DNA of 60,482 bases from a virus, in the IMG/VR virus record IMGVR_UViG_3300042401_001867, positions 1-60,482 of that record, one strand, 5' to 3'. Shown one piece after another: positions 1-7,575 of this stretch (its first letter is position 1; each line of letters starts with the position of its first letter). The notes beneath the pieces are model-generated. The model was given only the letters and a program-made list of their open reading frames with translations. It made no database searches and was not told the DNA's origin. Made by a program: the position numbers and the translations under genes.

Positions 1-156
1 AGAACTTGCCGTGATTACGCCCGAAGCAACGGCGAGGTTTTTGGCGTTTGGGGTGGGGAGACAGAGATAGAGCGATACAACGCTGGATTTTTAGAGTTTG
101 TACCCCACCACCTAAGTCGGAACAGTGCTATCGTCAAGAGGGATGAACACTTATAA
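1..156 (+). CDS. WhiB-family protein, C-terminal part (cut by window edge)
   Basis: Frame 1 is open from the first base to a TAA at 154-156 and gives the last 51 residues of a protein whose start is outside the window. It contains a Cys (residue 3 of the fragment) and the segment GVWGG followed by an acidic and basic ETEIER stretch, which is the WhiB signature (last Fe-S cysteine, then G-[IV]-W-G-G). WhiB proteins are actinobacterial iron-sulfur transcription factors, also carried by actinophages. The next gene overlaps its 3' end (ATG at 143), suggesting translational coupling. A second, complete WhiB gene lies at 16933-17322. The rest of the cysteine cluster cannot be seen. Confidence 0.75.
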   Translation, partial: RTCRDYARSNGEVFGVWGGETEIERYNAGFLEFVPHHLSRNSAIVKRDEHL

Positions 157-367
157 CGATTTTTTGGCTACGATATCTATCTACTACGAAAAGCAAGCGC
201 TAGCAGGTGGGGATTTGAGATACGGGCAGATGTATATGAACCACCTATGGGAAGTAAAGCCCCGCATAGCAGAGAAACTAAATGGTTCGTTGCTTGACCC
301 GTTCCATAGGGATAACTGTCCACCTAAAGTCCACGAGTTCGTGGAAGCATTGTGGTTCAGCGAATAG
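143..367 (+). CDS. small hypothetical protein, 74 aa
   Basis: Unrecognised small protein rich in aromatic residues, without Cys clusters or membrane segments. I place the start at ATG 143, which overlaps the end of the WhiB remnant and is preceded by the purine-rich AAGAGGG; an in-frame GTG at 125 is possible but has no ribosome site. The overlap supports it being the next gene of the same operon. No function can be assigned. Confidence 0.6.
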   Translation: MNTYNDFLATISIYYEKQALAGGDLRYGQMYMNHLWEVKPRIAEKLNGSLLDPFHRDNCPPKVHEFVEALWFSE

Positions 368-506
368 GACAGCAAGACGAGCGACGAGGTTTATGAATAA
401 CCCGTGAAGGTTTTTGCTCAGCCTCTTTTTTCTTTTTTTTGTCCTCGTCAGCCATACACCAAGAATACACCTTGTGTTTCGAGATGAGCCCCGCTACTAT
501 TTGGGT

Positions 507-704
507 ATGAGTTTGCCCCCACTATTTACCTGTTTTGTTTGTAACCACTCAATTGACCCGAACGCCAACAACTCTTTACGATTGGCAACTGTATGGCTGA
601 AGGGCGCTGGCAAGACGGTTCACGCTATTGAGAACGAGATGTATCGCTATCGCCATAACTTTTGTAACCTTGACCCGAACTTTGAGCAAGACAGTCTTTT
701 CTAG
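507..704 (+). CDS. small CxxC protein, 65 aa
   Basis: Starts at ATG 507 and ends with the residues DSLF. It has a CxxC pair (FTCFVCN) near the N terminus and one further Cys plus His residues near the C terminus, a possible zinc-binding fold. A longer reading frame begins at 414, but its N-terminal part is hydrophobic, reads through a T-tract and shows no start site, so I prefer 507. The 3' end meets the convergent gene 701-904 by 4 bases. The region 368-506 upstream holds no gene that I can support; it is T-rich around 430-441. Function unknown. Confidence 0.5.
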   Translation: MSLPPLFTCFVCNHSIDPNANNSLRLATVWLKGAGKTVHAIENEMYRYRHNFCNLDPNFEQDSLF

Positions 705-904
705 CCGAGACGCATTGCGCCAATCGCCGAGTTTGTCTCGCCAAGTGTTTTGCCTGCGACATTGCCAGTAACGCCAACGCGAGTGTCAAGGTTTTTGAGT
801 ATCACCTGAACTTCGTCAAGTTTCTTGTTCATCTCTACGAGTGAGTTCATAACGGACTTCATTGCTTGCTCTATTGAGGTGTCTGTTGATGTGTCTAGTT
901 CCAT
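701..904 (-). CDS. small coiled-coil protein, 67 aa
   Basis: Starts at ATG 904 and reads leftward. The middle (about residues 12-42) is a heptad-like helix (KSVMNSLVEMNKKLDEVQV), then a Gly/Thr-rich end. A longer frame would run into the neighbouring helicase gene, so the internal ATG is preferred. It is divergent from the SNF2 gene, whose start lies only 30 bases away, so both promoters would have to overlap. No function assigned. Confidence 0.5.
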   Translation of the reverse strand: MELDTSTDTSIEQAMKSVMNSLVEMNKKLDEVQVILKNLDTRVGVTGNVAGKTLGETNSAIGAMRLG

Positions 905-934
905 ACGGCTAATCCTAGCAAGTATGATGACGGA

Positions 935-2857
935 GTGCGCCTCTACCTTGACCACGATTTGTTAGCACTTGACTTTCCGTATGACCCAGCACAGGTTGCT
1001 GAAGTCAAAGGTATAGCCGGGGCTAAGTGGGACAAGGTGGACAAGCTGTGGAAGGCACCCATAGCCTCAATTGGAGATGTGCGTGATTTTGCTGTCAAGC
1101 ACGGTTTTGACATATCAGATGAAGTAATGAAGTTCACGGCACCAACTAGAGCGTCACGAAAAGGTGTTTATGTGAAAGGTGACTGGGTATTCATACAGTT
1201 TCCTTACGACAAAGTTGTACTCAAGGTAGTCAAGCAGATAGCAGGCGTCACTTGGGATAACAAAGAGATGGCTTGGAGAGCGCCACTAGCGTCAGCAAGC
1301 GAAGCAATTGCGTGGGCTAAGTCGTTTGATGTTTTTGTATCGCCTGAAGTACACGGTGTTTCCACCTCAATAAACAAGAAGTTAGATGAACTAAAGGAAG
1401 CGTCACGCTCAACAGACGCAGATATCGAAGTCCCGCTACTACAAGGAACACTATTGCCGTACCAAAGGGCAGGCGTGGAGTACGCCTCAAAGGCTAAGAG
1501 ATGTTTTATCGCAGACGAAATGGGACTTGGCAAGACGATACAAGCAATAGCAACGCTGGAGTATTCATCTAAGAGTTCAGACACCTACCCAGTAGTCATT
1601 GTTTGCCCACCAACACTCGTACTCAACTGGCAGGCAGAGTGGAATAGGTGGTTGCCTCACAGAAAGGTGGAAGTGGTAACAAGTCGCAAGTCTTTCCCGG
1701 AGCCCCGGACGTACGACGTGGTTGTGGTTGGTTACTCAAATATCCAACACTGGGAAAAAGAACTAACTAGTCATAACTCATACATTTTTGACGAAAGCCA
1801 TTACGCAAAGACACCCACTGCCCAACGAACCAAGTCAGCGATAAAGATGGCTAAGTCGGCAGATAAAGATGGAATTGTGTTATGTCTCACTGGGACACCC
1901 GTAACCAATAGACCAGCAGAGTACGCCAGCCAACTTGACATCATTGGAAAACTGAAAGAGTTTGGTGGGTTGTGGGGATTTTATAGACGATATTGTTCAG
2001 CGTTCCAAGACAAGTTTGGTCAGTGGAATATCAGTGGTCACTCTCATCTTGACGAACTCAACGATAGGTTGCGTGGTACTTGCTACATAAGACGAACCAA
2101 GTCGCAGGTACTTACTGAACTGCCACCCGTGATACATAGTCCACTTCTTGTTGAGGGTACTGATGTGGGGCTCAAGGAGTATCGCAAGGCAGAACAAGAC
2201 ATAATCAAGTACATAACGGACAGAGCCAAAGAGATAGCGATAGAACTCGGAGAAAGCCCTCACTCGGCAGCCGTTGTGGCGAAAATAAGAGCAGAAAGTA
2301 ACGAACACCTCGTGAAGTTATCCGTTTTGAGGAGACTGTCAGCCAAAGCAAAGATGCCAATGGTTGAGGAGTGGGTACAGTCCCGCATTGATGACGGCAA
2401 GAAGGTTGTAATCGCCGCTCACCACAGAGACATTGTTGATGACTTGGCAAAGAAGTTTGGCAACCTGCGTATTCAGGGCGGTATGTCGGTTGAGGAAATA
2501 GAAGCACAGAAGGCGAGGTTCCAAGACGAACCCGTAGAGACTGCGCCAGTCATTGTGTTGTCTATTCAGGCAGCCAAGACTGGACACACGCTCACATCAG
2601 CACAAGACATTTTGTTCGTGGAACTACCGTGGACACCATCGGACTTAGACCAAACATTTAGTCGTCTACACAGAATTGGGCAAAAGGGAAGCGTCACGGC
2701 TACTTATATGCTCACTGACAACACGATAGACCAAGAGATTTACGCACTTATTGAGAAAAAGCGCAAGGTAGTGAACGCTGCGACAGAAGGTGGAGAGTTT
2801 GCTGCGAGTGGTGGTGCTACGCAATTGATACTTGACTTGCTATCGCGCGCACGGTGA
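935..2857 (+). CDS. SNF2-family DNA-dependent ATPase/helicase with HARP-like repeats
   Basis: Superfamily 2 SNF2 ATPase, expected to translocate on or remodel DNA. The N terminus (about residues 5-65 and 82-140) is a duplicated small domain with the pattern FPYDxxxVxxVKxIAGxxWD, similar to the HARP-type repeats of annealing helicases such as SMARCAL1. The helicase core follows: motif I DEMGLGKT (194-201), motif II DESH (286-289), motif III LTGTP (318-322) and motif VI RLHRIGQ (577-583). It starts with GTG at 935; no in-frame ATG lies upstream. Length (640 aa) suits a compact phage or bacterial SNF2 protein. It probably acts in phage replication, fork repair or DNA protection; which of these cannot be read from sequence. 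Confidence 0.9.
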   Translation: MRLYLDHDLLALDFPYDPAQVAEVKGIAGAKWDKVDKLWKAPIASIGDVRDFAVKHGFDISDEVMKFTAPTRASRKGVYVKGDWVFIQFPYDKVVLKVVKQIAGVTWDNKEMAWRAPLASASEAIAWAKSFDVFVSPEVHGVSTSINKKLDELKEASRSTDADIEVPLLQGTLLPYQRAGVEYASKAKRCFIADEMGLGKTIQAIATLEYSSKSSDTYPVVIVCPPTLVLNWQAEWNRWLPHRKVEVVTSRKSFPEPRTYDVVVVGYSNIQHWEKELTSHNSYIFDESHYAKTPTAQRTKSAIKMAKSADKDGIVLCLTGTPVTNRPAEYASQLDIIGKLKEFGGLWGFYRRYCSAFQDKFGQWNISGHSHLDELNDRLRGTCYIRRTKSQVLTELPPVIHSPLLVEGTDVGLKEYRKAEQDIIKYITDRAKEIAIELGESPHSAAVVAKIRAESNEHLVKLSVLRRLSAKAKMPMVEEWVQSRIDDGKKVVIAAHHRDIVDDLAKKFGNLRIQGGMSVEEIEAQKARFQDEPVETAPVIVLSIQAAKTGHTLTSAQDILFVELPWTPSDLDQTFSRLHRIGQKGSVTATYMLTDNTIDQEIYALIEKKRKVVNAATEGGEFAASGGATQLILDLLSRAR

Positions 2858-2881
2858 GCCCCGCCGTCTCGTCACGCTGGA

Positions 2882-2944
2882 AATCTGAAGCACCCCCGTA
2901 TTAGGATTGCGTTGCCGCAAGGCACACAAGCCAACTGAAAGGGG
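2882..2944 (+). promoter_or_regulatory. leader with repeated motif AATCTGAAGCACCC and shared RBS block
   Basis: The intergenic leader before 2951 contains AATCTGAAGCACCC (2882-2895), which recurs in the same orientation relative to the next gene at 6227-6214 and, diverged, at 6836-6823 on the other strand. It ends with CCAACTGAAAGGGG (2931-2944), repeated exactly at 3164-3177 before the next gene. The second block contains the Shine-Dalgarno sequence, so it is a duplicated translation leader; the first may be a promoter element. Confidence 0.4.
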
Positions 2945-2950
2945 CACAAA

Positions 2951-3151
2951 ATGGAAGAATGGGAAGAGGCGGGTTTCGCTTCGGAAGAGGCGTATGTGAA
3001 AGACGCAAACGCTATGTACGAAGCCGAGCAAGAAGCGGAGTTTTGTATGAACTTCGTCAACCGTGGGGGTATCGCATCTGAATGGCGACAGGCTTATCAT
3101 CAGTCGCAGATGACCGAAGAAGAGCTGGTCGCCTATCTCCACGGGGAATAA
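2951..3151 (+). CDS. acidic small protein, 66 aa
   Basis: Strongly acidic helical protein with alternating Glu and aromatic residues and no recognised motif. The start is secure: GAAAGGGG lies 6 bases before ATG 2951. It is followed after 35 bases by another small gene with the same leader sequence, so the two form a co-regulated pair. Function unknown. Confidence 0.7.
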   Translation: MEEWEEAGFASEEAYVKDANAMYEAEQEAEFCMNFVNRGGIASEWRQAYHQSQMTEEELVAYLHGE

Positions 3152-3186
3152 GGCAAACGAAGCCCAACTGAAAGGGGGTGAACAAA

Positions 3187-3408
3187 ATGAAAAGGGAGAT
3201 TATTTGGCGCTTGACCGAAACTCAAAAGGCGCTCATTATGAGAGCAGTTCTACATTGCCCAACCCAAACGGGAATGGGCGCTGAGGAACTGGAGGAGTAT
3301 TGGGCTCACTCAAGCGCACTTGAGTTGGAACTTGAGCAACTCGGTCACGGTGGCGAGGGGTTGTGGTGGTATTTGTACCACAACACCAAGCGCCGAAAGA
3401 AGCGCTAG
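3187..3408 (+). CDS. small hypothetical protein, 73 aa
   Basis: Starts at ATG 3187, eight bases after the AAAGGGGG ribosome site in the duplicated leader at 3164-3177; an in-frame GTG at 3178 sits inside that site and is less likely. Mostly helical, His- and Glu-rich in the middle, with a basic tail ending RRKKR. No family recognised. The region to 3463 is the convergence with a minus-strand gene and contains no clear terminator. Confidence 0.65.
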   Translation: MKREIIWRLTETQKALIMRAVLHCPTQTGMGAEELEEYWAHSSALELELEQLGHGGEGLWWYLYHNTKRRKKR

Positions 3409-3463
3409 TGGACAGAGGCAGGGGCACACAGCCCTTGTCTCTCGTCTGCGTGTGTGGCGGGGC

Positions 3464-3886
3464 TTATTCGACCTTGCTGTCGGGAACTATGCCCATCAAC
3501 TCATCAGCAATTAGTTTTGCGTATTTTCTGCGCAGTTTCCATATTTTTTGGTTCATTTCAGCCATTGCGTCAGTGGTGCGTGCCTTCTTTATTGCGTCAG
3601 TATCAAAAACGCCGTACTTCTTAAACAAAATATCGTCAAGGTCGTTGTTCTCAATGATTATGTCGCTAATCCAATGACCCCTCTTGTCAATGCTCATCAG
3701 TAGTTCACAAAGACCCTCAAAGCCAAACTCGTTGTAGACACGGTTGGTTACTAAATCGCAGAAATGGGCACGGTACATCATCTCTGCCTCGGCTGTGTTG
3801 GTCATAAACTCACTCAGCCATACGGCGAGTTCTTCTCGTGACGGAATATCACCATCGTCTCCGTCAAACTCAAAGTCTTCTTCCAT
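3464..3886 (-). CDS. hypothetical acidic protein, 140 aa
   Basis: Acidic at the N terminus (EEDFEFDGDDGD), then helical, with a basic patch at about 110-125 (KIWKLRRKYAK). No recognised domain. It is the last gene of a minus-strand run, 57 bases downstream of the DUF932-like gene. Function unknown. Confidence 0.6.
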   Translation of the reverse strand: MEEDFEFDGDDGDIPSREELAVWLSEFMTNTAEAEMMYRAHFCDLVTNRVYNEFGFEGLCELLMSIDKRGHWISDIIIENNDLDDILFKKYGVFDTDAIKKARTTDAMAEMNQKIWKLRRKYAKLIADELMGIVPDSKVE

Positions 3887-3942
3887 TAGCCTGCCTTCCG
3901 TTGTACCGGGGCTCTAGTAATCAATGATACTTGTGATGACTG

Positions 3943-4968
3943 TCAAGCCAAAGACAGAATAACTTCTTGCGCCAACACCTTCTTTTGTGTGACCCAGGAA
4001 TTGCTATTCATTGAGGCAAGCGCACGCTCATCTGCCTTGCCTTCACGATAATGGTCAAGGTATTCGGCAATAGCGTTGTACGCACTCCACCCGTTATACC
4101 CGTAGCCACCTGCGTTTCTTTCGTTGTCGTACACTCCACGAACAAGCGCTACTACTCCGTCACGGTTTTTCTTTTGCCTATCAGTGCCGTTCGTTTCGTT
4201 GGGGAACACCTTGTCAAGTATCGTTGCGAGTTGCGCACTTCGTGGTGGAACGTTGATGGTGAGCAACTTATTGGCTACAAACTGGAACGACTTCGCCCAC
4301 TCCGTTGATATTTCTAGAACTTTCTGTGCTTCCTCAATGGCGTTGTCAGCGTTACGAGTGTGTCGTGCCGTGAACACACGACGGGCAGACGCTTGACCTG
4401 CGATTACGGTGTTCTTACATACTGCTCTGATTGAGGTGTTAGCAAAGGTGATAGCCGTCTTGCCATCGTGACCATTACGAACTAGTAGGTAACGGTCTAT
4501 CTTGTCGTTGATACCCGTGGGGTCAATGATGAGTTGCCCCAAGTCAAGAGAACTAAAGAACTCTCTGCCTTCGTCAAGTACGCCACAAGTGTCTACTACT
4601 GCGTCCCCCTTCGAAGCCCCGACTATTGCGAGGGCGTAATCCAAGCACTCACGGTTTTGCTGTACGACATAGCGAGTACCTACTGTGGCTAGTCCGTCAA
4701 ATGTGCCGTCAGGATTTACTCTCACGGTTGCTCGGCTGTCCTCAATAATCACTGGCGTGTTGTCAGGGTTTCTAATGAGGTTGCCCTCTGCGTCTACGAC
4801 TGCGACCTTCGTTGTGACCACATCAAAGTCAGCCTGCGCTGCTTGGAGCATTGCCTCTGCCGTCTGTAGTCCCTTCATAGGAACACCTAGACGATGCCAC
4901 GGGACTTCACGGTCAGCATAAGCCATTCTCGCTATGCCCTTGTTGTCTACTTCTAGTGAGTGTGCCAT
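3943..4968 (-). CDS. DUF932 phage/plasmid-like protein
   Basis: 341 aa from the ATG at 4968 (sequence MAHSLEVDNKG). The N-terminal block with PWHRLGVP, the central region with YVVQQNRECLDYA and the segment NTSIRAVCKNT match the DUF932 / TIGR03299 phage-plasmid family known from many large phages and plasmids; its biochemical role is not established. A longer start at 5016 is possible, but the purine-rich AAGGCG precedes 4968 and family members begin with M-A-H-x-L/I. Stand-alone transcription is likely, since a 100-base gap separates it from the next upstream gene. Confidence 0.85.
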   Translation of the reverse strand: MAHSLEVDNKGIARMAYADREVPWHRLGVPMKGLQTAEAMLQAAQADFDVVTTKVAVVDAEGNLIRNPDNTPVIIEDSRATVRVNPDGTFDGLATVGTRYVVQQNRECLDYALAIVGASKGDAVVDTCGVLDEGREFFSSLDLGQLIIDPTGINDKIDRYLLVRNGHDGKTAITFANTSIRAVCKNTVIAGQASARRVFTARHTRNADNAIEEAQKVLEISTEWAKSFQFVANKLLTINVPPRSAQLATILDKVFPNETNGTDRQKKNRDGVVALVRGVYDNERNAGGYGYNGWSAYNAIAEYLDHYREGKADERALASMNSNSWVTQKKVLAQEVILSLA

Positions 4969-5067
4969 AACGCCTTGTCTCTCGGTTGCTTCGTAGTTAG
5001 ATTTATCTGAAAGCAAGCATACACTCTGCCCTCTTACTACTGGAGTAAGTGACCTACACCTCTTATT

Positions 5068-5340
5068 TCACCTGTCAAACACTATTTCCTGTGACACTTG
5101 GATTACTTGACCGTACTTCTTTACTAGGTCATCAGTCGCTTCTAGTGTGTTGCCGTGACACCAACGGACTGCGAGACCACTAAGAGTGTCACCTTCCTGA
5201 ACGATTACTCGGTCAATGTCACAAAAATAACTATCGTCACCTCGCACTGCGACAAACATACAGAACAAAACTACCAAGAAAAATAATGGTAGTAGTATCA
5301 GGTCACGCTTCTCGGTTTGCTTCGTGTTGTATTTGCTCAT
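5068..5340 (-). CDS. membrane-anchored LysM-like protein, 90 aa
   Basis: Short basic N terminus, one membrane segment (about residues 14-32, LILLPLFFLVVLFCMFVAV), then an outside domain with VQEGDTLSGLAVRWC and a final GQVIQVSQEIVF, the layout of a single LysM peptidoglycan-binding repeat. It would sit in the cell membrane with LysM facing the wall, possibly acting at lysis or superinfection exclusion. It has its own promoter (5370-5398). The LysM call rests on the GDTL block; Cys residues within it are unusual. Confidence 0.65.
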   Translation of the reverse strand: MSKYNTKQTEKRDLILLPLFFLVVLFCMFVAVRGDDSYFCDIDRVIVQEGDTLSGLAVRWCHGNTLEATDDLVKKYGQVIQVSQEIVFDR

Positions 5341-5369
5341 TTGATTTGCCCTTTCGGTAGGTACTAATT

Positions 5370-5398
5370 ACACTAGGGTAGTTTGACCCCTATGTCAA
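5370..5398 (-). promoter_or_regulatory. sigma70-type promoter before the LysM-like gene
   Basis: On the minus strand TTGACA (5398-5393) is followed after 17 bases by TAGTGT (5375-5370). The -35 is a perfect consensus, the -10 a 4/6 match. It lies 30 bases before the start at 5340 and directly downstream of the CTACCCGTAG repeat, which could be its operator. Confidence 0.55.
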
Positions 5399-5425
5399 GG
5401 ATTTCCGATTGGGCATACTGGGTAT

Positions 5426-5455
5426 GACTACTACCCGTAGCACTACCCGTAGTCA
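5426..5455. repeat. tandem CTACCCGTAG operator-like repeat
   Basis: CTACCCGTAG occurs twice with a 12-base period (5431-5440 and 5443-5452); each copy has dyad arms CTAC/GTAG. A related pair is at 6241-6258. Position just upstream of a -35 box suggests a binding site for a phage regulator. The remainder of 5341-5530 holds no gene. Confidence 0.45.
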
Positions 5456-5530
5456 CTTGCTGGCTTCATATGCGTTGGTAGGTGGCATGTCAGGTGGGCT
5501 ATGACACTCCGTACCGGGGCTTCGAGATTG

Positions 5531-5905
5531 CTATTGGCTAGATGGTGCTATCCACTCACCACCACTGGCTAACACTGTCCCTCCACTAGGGGCGATACTC
5601 CAAGCGTAGTTACAACAAGGCTTCTCGCTGTACGGACTAGGGTGTGCGCCTCGCTCTATTGACTTGGCTAGTAGTGGGAAGGTGTCTAGCAACTTCACGA
5701 TACAAGCGTGGCACATACTCCACGACTTCAGTAATTCATCAGACTTCATAATTGCTTCTATGTTGTCTGTAAAGCCATTGTAATAACCAAAGGTTTCGTA
5801 AGGCAACCACCAACCATCGTCAATGGCAGTTGGGGAACTGATACTGGCTGGATACATCTCGCCACAAGCGTCGCACATCACTGCGTCGGGTGTTGGATTA
5901 TTCAT
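5531..5905 (-). CDS. putative zinc-ribbon protein, 124 aa
   Basis: Two CxxC pairs, CDAC at residues 11-14 and CHAC around 66-69, form a likely zinc-binding site; further CC and a Pro/Ser-rich end follow. It overlaps the upstream gene 5902-6195 by 4 bases (ATGA), so the two are translationally coupled. No family recognised; role unknown. Confidence 0.6.
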   Translation of the reverse strand: MNNPTPDAVMCDACGEMYPASISSPTAIDDGWWLPYETFGYYNGFTDNIEAIMKSDELLKSWSMCHACIVKLLDTFPLLAKSIERGAHPSPYSEKPCCNYAWSIAPSGGTVLASGGEWIAPSSQ

Positions 5906-6195
5906 AAGGCGTACTCTCCTCGCTTCCTTCGGTAATGGGATACAAACTCATCACTATCATAGTCACAAGGTGACCACACTATGTCGGCTTCACTGAAGGT
6001 ATCGTCAGGGCGTAAGCGAACTATCACATAGTCAAAGGCATCATCAGCGTTGCGTGTGAGGTACTTCATACAATCTACGAGGGTAGAGCGATACTCAAAG
6101 TAATCAGGTAGGTCATAGCGACACATACTCCAAGCGTCACCATACGAGGGGCAATCAACTACTGCGTACCTGCGTCTGTCTTTCTCAACGGTCAT
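5902..6195 (-). CDS. hypothetical protein, 97 aa
   Basis: Tyr- and Asp-rich small protein without recognised domain, ending in a basic RRKRGEY segment. Its stop overlaps the start of the zinc-ribbon gene by ATGA. The motif AATCTGAAGCACCC lies on the same strand shortly before its start (6227-6214). Function unknown. Confidence 0.6.
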   Translation of the reverse strand: MTVEKDRRRYAVVDCPSYGDAWSMCRYDLPDYFEYRSTLVDCMKYLTRNADDAFDYVIVRLRPDDTFSEADIVWSPCDYDSDEFVSHYRRKRGEYAL

Positions 6196-6240
6196 AGGGT
6201 GAGCCTACGGTATGGGTGCTTCAGATTACTAGTAGTCATA

Positions 6241-6258
6241 ACCCGTAGTGCTACCCGT
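6241..6258. repeat. second copy of ACCCGTAG-type repeat
   Basis: ACCCGTAGTGCTACCCGT repeats the core of the 5431-5452 element with one diverged arm. It also lies upstream of a minus-strand gene (5902-6195), in a similar relation to its neighbour, suggesting a shared regulator. Confidence 0.4.
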
Positions 6259-6268
6259 GCGTCTTGCG

Positions 6269-6355
6269 TCAGTCATGGTCTTTCAGTTTCATCGCACAAT
6301 AGACGAGGGCGATACCTGCGAGGCACATCAGGTCAAGCAATGTCGCACCACTCAT
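6269..6355 (-). CDS. 28-aa membrane peptide
   Basis: ATG at 6355 overlaps the stop of the upstream gene (ATGA, 6352-6355). The peptide is MSGATLLDLM followed by the hydrophobic CLAGIALVYC and a charged tail KLKDHD, so it looks like a single-span membrane peptide. The coupling to the upstream gene is the main support. Role unknown; small membrane peptides of phages include holin-like and host-takeover proteins. Confidence 0.5.
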   Translation of the reverse strand: MSGATLLDLMCLAGIALVYCAMKLKDHD

Positions 6356-6540
6356 TGCTCACAACCTACTGCGTCATCACTGTCATCAGTGAGACTGAAC
6401 TTGGGCATTACGAACAGCGTGTTACCTATGCTGTATGCGTTACGACTTGCGTTATACATTGCGTCAGGGAATAGACGAACCAAGTCAATCGCTGTCAGTG
6501 GCGTGTCGCGTAGGTGAACTACGTTTCGTATTCGTGCCAT
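6352..6540 (-). CDS. small hypothetical protein, 62 aa
   Basis: Starts at ATG 6540 (MARIRNVVHLRD), mixed alpha/beta composition, no recognised domain. Its stop codon overlaps the start of the 28-aa membrane peptide, giving a two-gene operon. Function unknown. Confidence 0.55.
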   Translation of the reverse strand: MARIRNVVHLRDTPLTAIDLVRLFPDAMYNASRNAYSIGNTLFVMPKFSLTDDSDDAVGCEQ

Positions 6541-6557
6541 TGTCGTTGTCGTTCGTT

Positions 6558-6782
6558 TTACTTCGTGCTAGCGATTGCGTTTGCGTAATAGACGTCATCG
6601 CACCACTCTGCCAACCTCACTAGGTCAGCAACCAACGAACCTTCGTAGTTGAGTAACTCAGCCAACCCATTAGGCAGTGTTTGTGAATTGCTATCGCCAC
6701 CTCGCTTCGTGTTGTATATCGCCGTGATGAGTTCACTAGCAACTCTCGCGACATCACTGAAACTATTTGCGTTGTGTACCAT
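6558..6782 (-). CDS. small hypothetical protein, 74 aa
   Basis: Helical protein starting at ATG 6782, preceded by the ribosome site AAGGGG. No motif recognised. A diverged copy of the AATCTGA..CACC motif lies 40 bases before the start. It reads into the 62-aa gene after a 17-base gap. Function unknown. Confidence 0.55.
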   Translation of the reverse strand: MVHNANSFSDVARVASELITAIYNTKRGGDSNSQTLPNGLAELLNYEGSLVADLVRLAEWCDDVYYANAIASTK

Positions 6783-6822
6783 ATTGTCCCCTTGTCTAGT
6801 AGTTATCGTAAGCGTACAGCAT

Positions 6823-6836
6823 AGGTGTATCAGATT
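6823..6836 (-). promoter_or_regulatory. diverged copy of AATCTGAxxCACC motif
   Basis: On the minus strand AATCTGATACACCT followed by TATGCT, which could serve as a -10 box. It matches 11 of 14 positions of the copies at 2882-2895 and 6227-6214, always on the strand of, and upstream of, the next gene. Confidence 0.35.
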
Positions 6837-6884
6837 TCTAATGCGTTTTCAGAGGGGTCGACGGGGCTCTTTCCGAACACATAC

Positions 6885-6896
6885 CCCACCGGTGGG
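6885..6896. repeat. 12-base perfect palindrome CCCACCGGTGGG
   Basis: Perfect dyad without a loop in the gap between the MerR-like gene's stop (6940) and the next minus-strand start (6782). A loop-free palindrome cannot form a good terminator, so a dimeric protein-binding site is more likely; the adjacent MerR-like protein is one candidate. Confidence 0.35.
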
Positions 6897-6939
6897 CACT
6901 AACGAGCCAAAATATGGAGTTGCCGGACTTTAAATAGAT

Positions 6940-7575
6940 TTATCTAAAGCGGCTCTTCGAAGTGGTCTTCTTCTTCGCCTTGTTGCGCTCATGCTCCTCA
7001 GGGTCGTCTATACGCGTCACAAGCCCTCCTAGGCTCGTCCAGTCGGCTTTCTCTCCCAGGTGGGCCACTGCCGTCTTAATCTCCCAGCGCATGCCTGCGT
7101 CGAATGCACAGTCAAGCAGCAGTATGTGAAGCTTGTTTAGGTCGTATATGAGGGTAGGGCTTGAGTTTCCATATTTGAAGTGTTGTCTTATCGCTGCAGA
7201 TAGCTCTGCGTAGTCGCCTTCGACATGGATGAGGTTTTGTGGTTCTGCTACATCTATTGCAAGGTATCCATATGGCGCATCCATCTTCTCAATCAGCGTT
7301 CCCATGAGTCCCCTCATTTTTTGCGTCCCAAAACCGGCCTGCTCCAACTGTCCAAGGAGCAACACGATGAAGCATCCCTCATAGGTGAAGCTTCTGTCAT
7401 ATCCTGATACGCCTGTATGTATGTAGGAAGCAGGTATGAGACCTTCTTTTATCCAGAAGTCGAAAGTCTTGTACGGAGTCTCGGTGTAAAAGGAGAGCTC
7501 TTGCAGTGTGAGTGTAAGAGTTTGTTTCTTTTGTAGATGGAGAGCTTTGATTCTCTCTGTGCTCATTAGTGCCAT
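6940..7575 (-). CDS. MerR-like transcriptional regulator
   Basis: 211 aa. The N-terminal part (about 19-75) is a winged helix-turn-helix of MerR type: LTLQELSFYTETPYKTFDFWIKEGL (quoted in part: YKTFDFWIKEGL), then a wing with YDRSFTYEG and a helix starting at LGQLEQAGF. The rest is an uncharacterised alpha/beta domain with a Lys-rich tail, so the ligand is unknown. The 198-base AT-rich gap upstream (7576-7773) contains no gene; GGCGCGCC and two AAATTTATCC-like stretches there are candidate operators. It may control the small-gene block downstream. Confidence 0.65.
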   Translation of the reverse strand: MALMSTERIKALHLQKKQTLTLTLQELSFYTETPYKTFDFWIKEGLIPASYIHTGVSGYDRSFTYEGCFIVLLLGQLEQAGFGTQKMRGLMGTLIEKMDAPYGYLAIDVAEPQNLIHVEGDYAELSAAIRQHFKYGNSSPTLIYDLNKLHILLLDCAFDAGMRWEIKTAVAHLGEKADWTSLGGLVTRIDDPEEHERNKAKKKTTSKSRFR

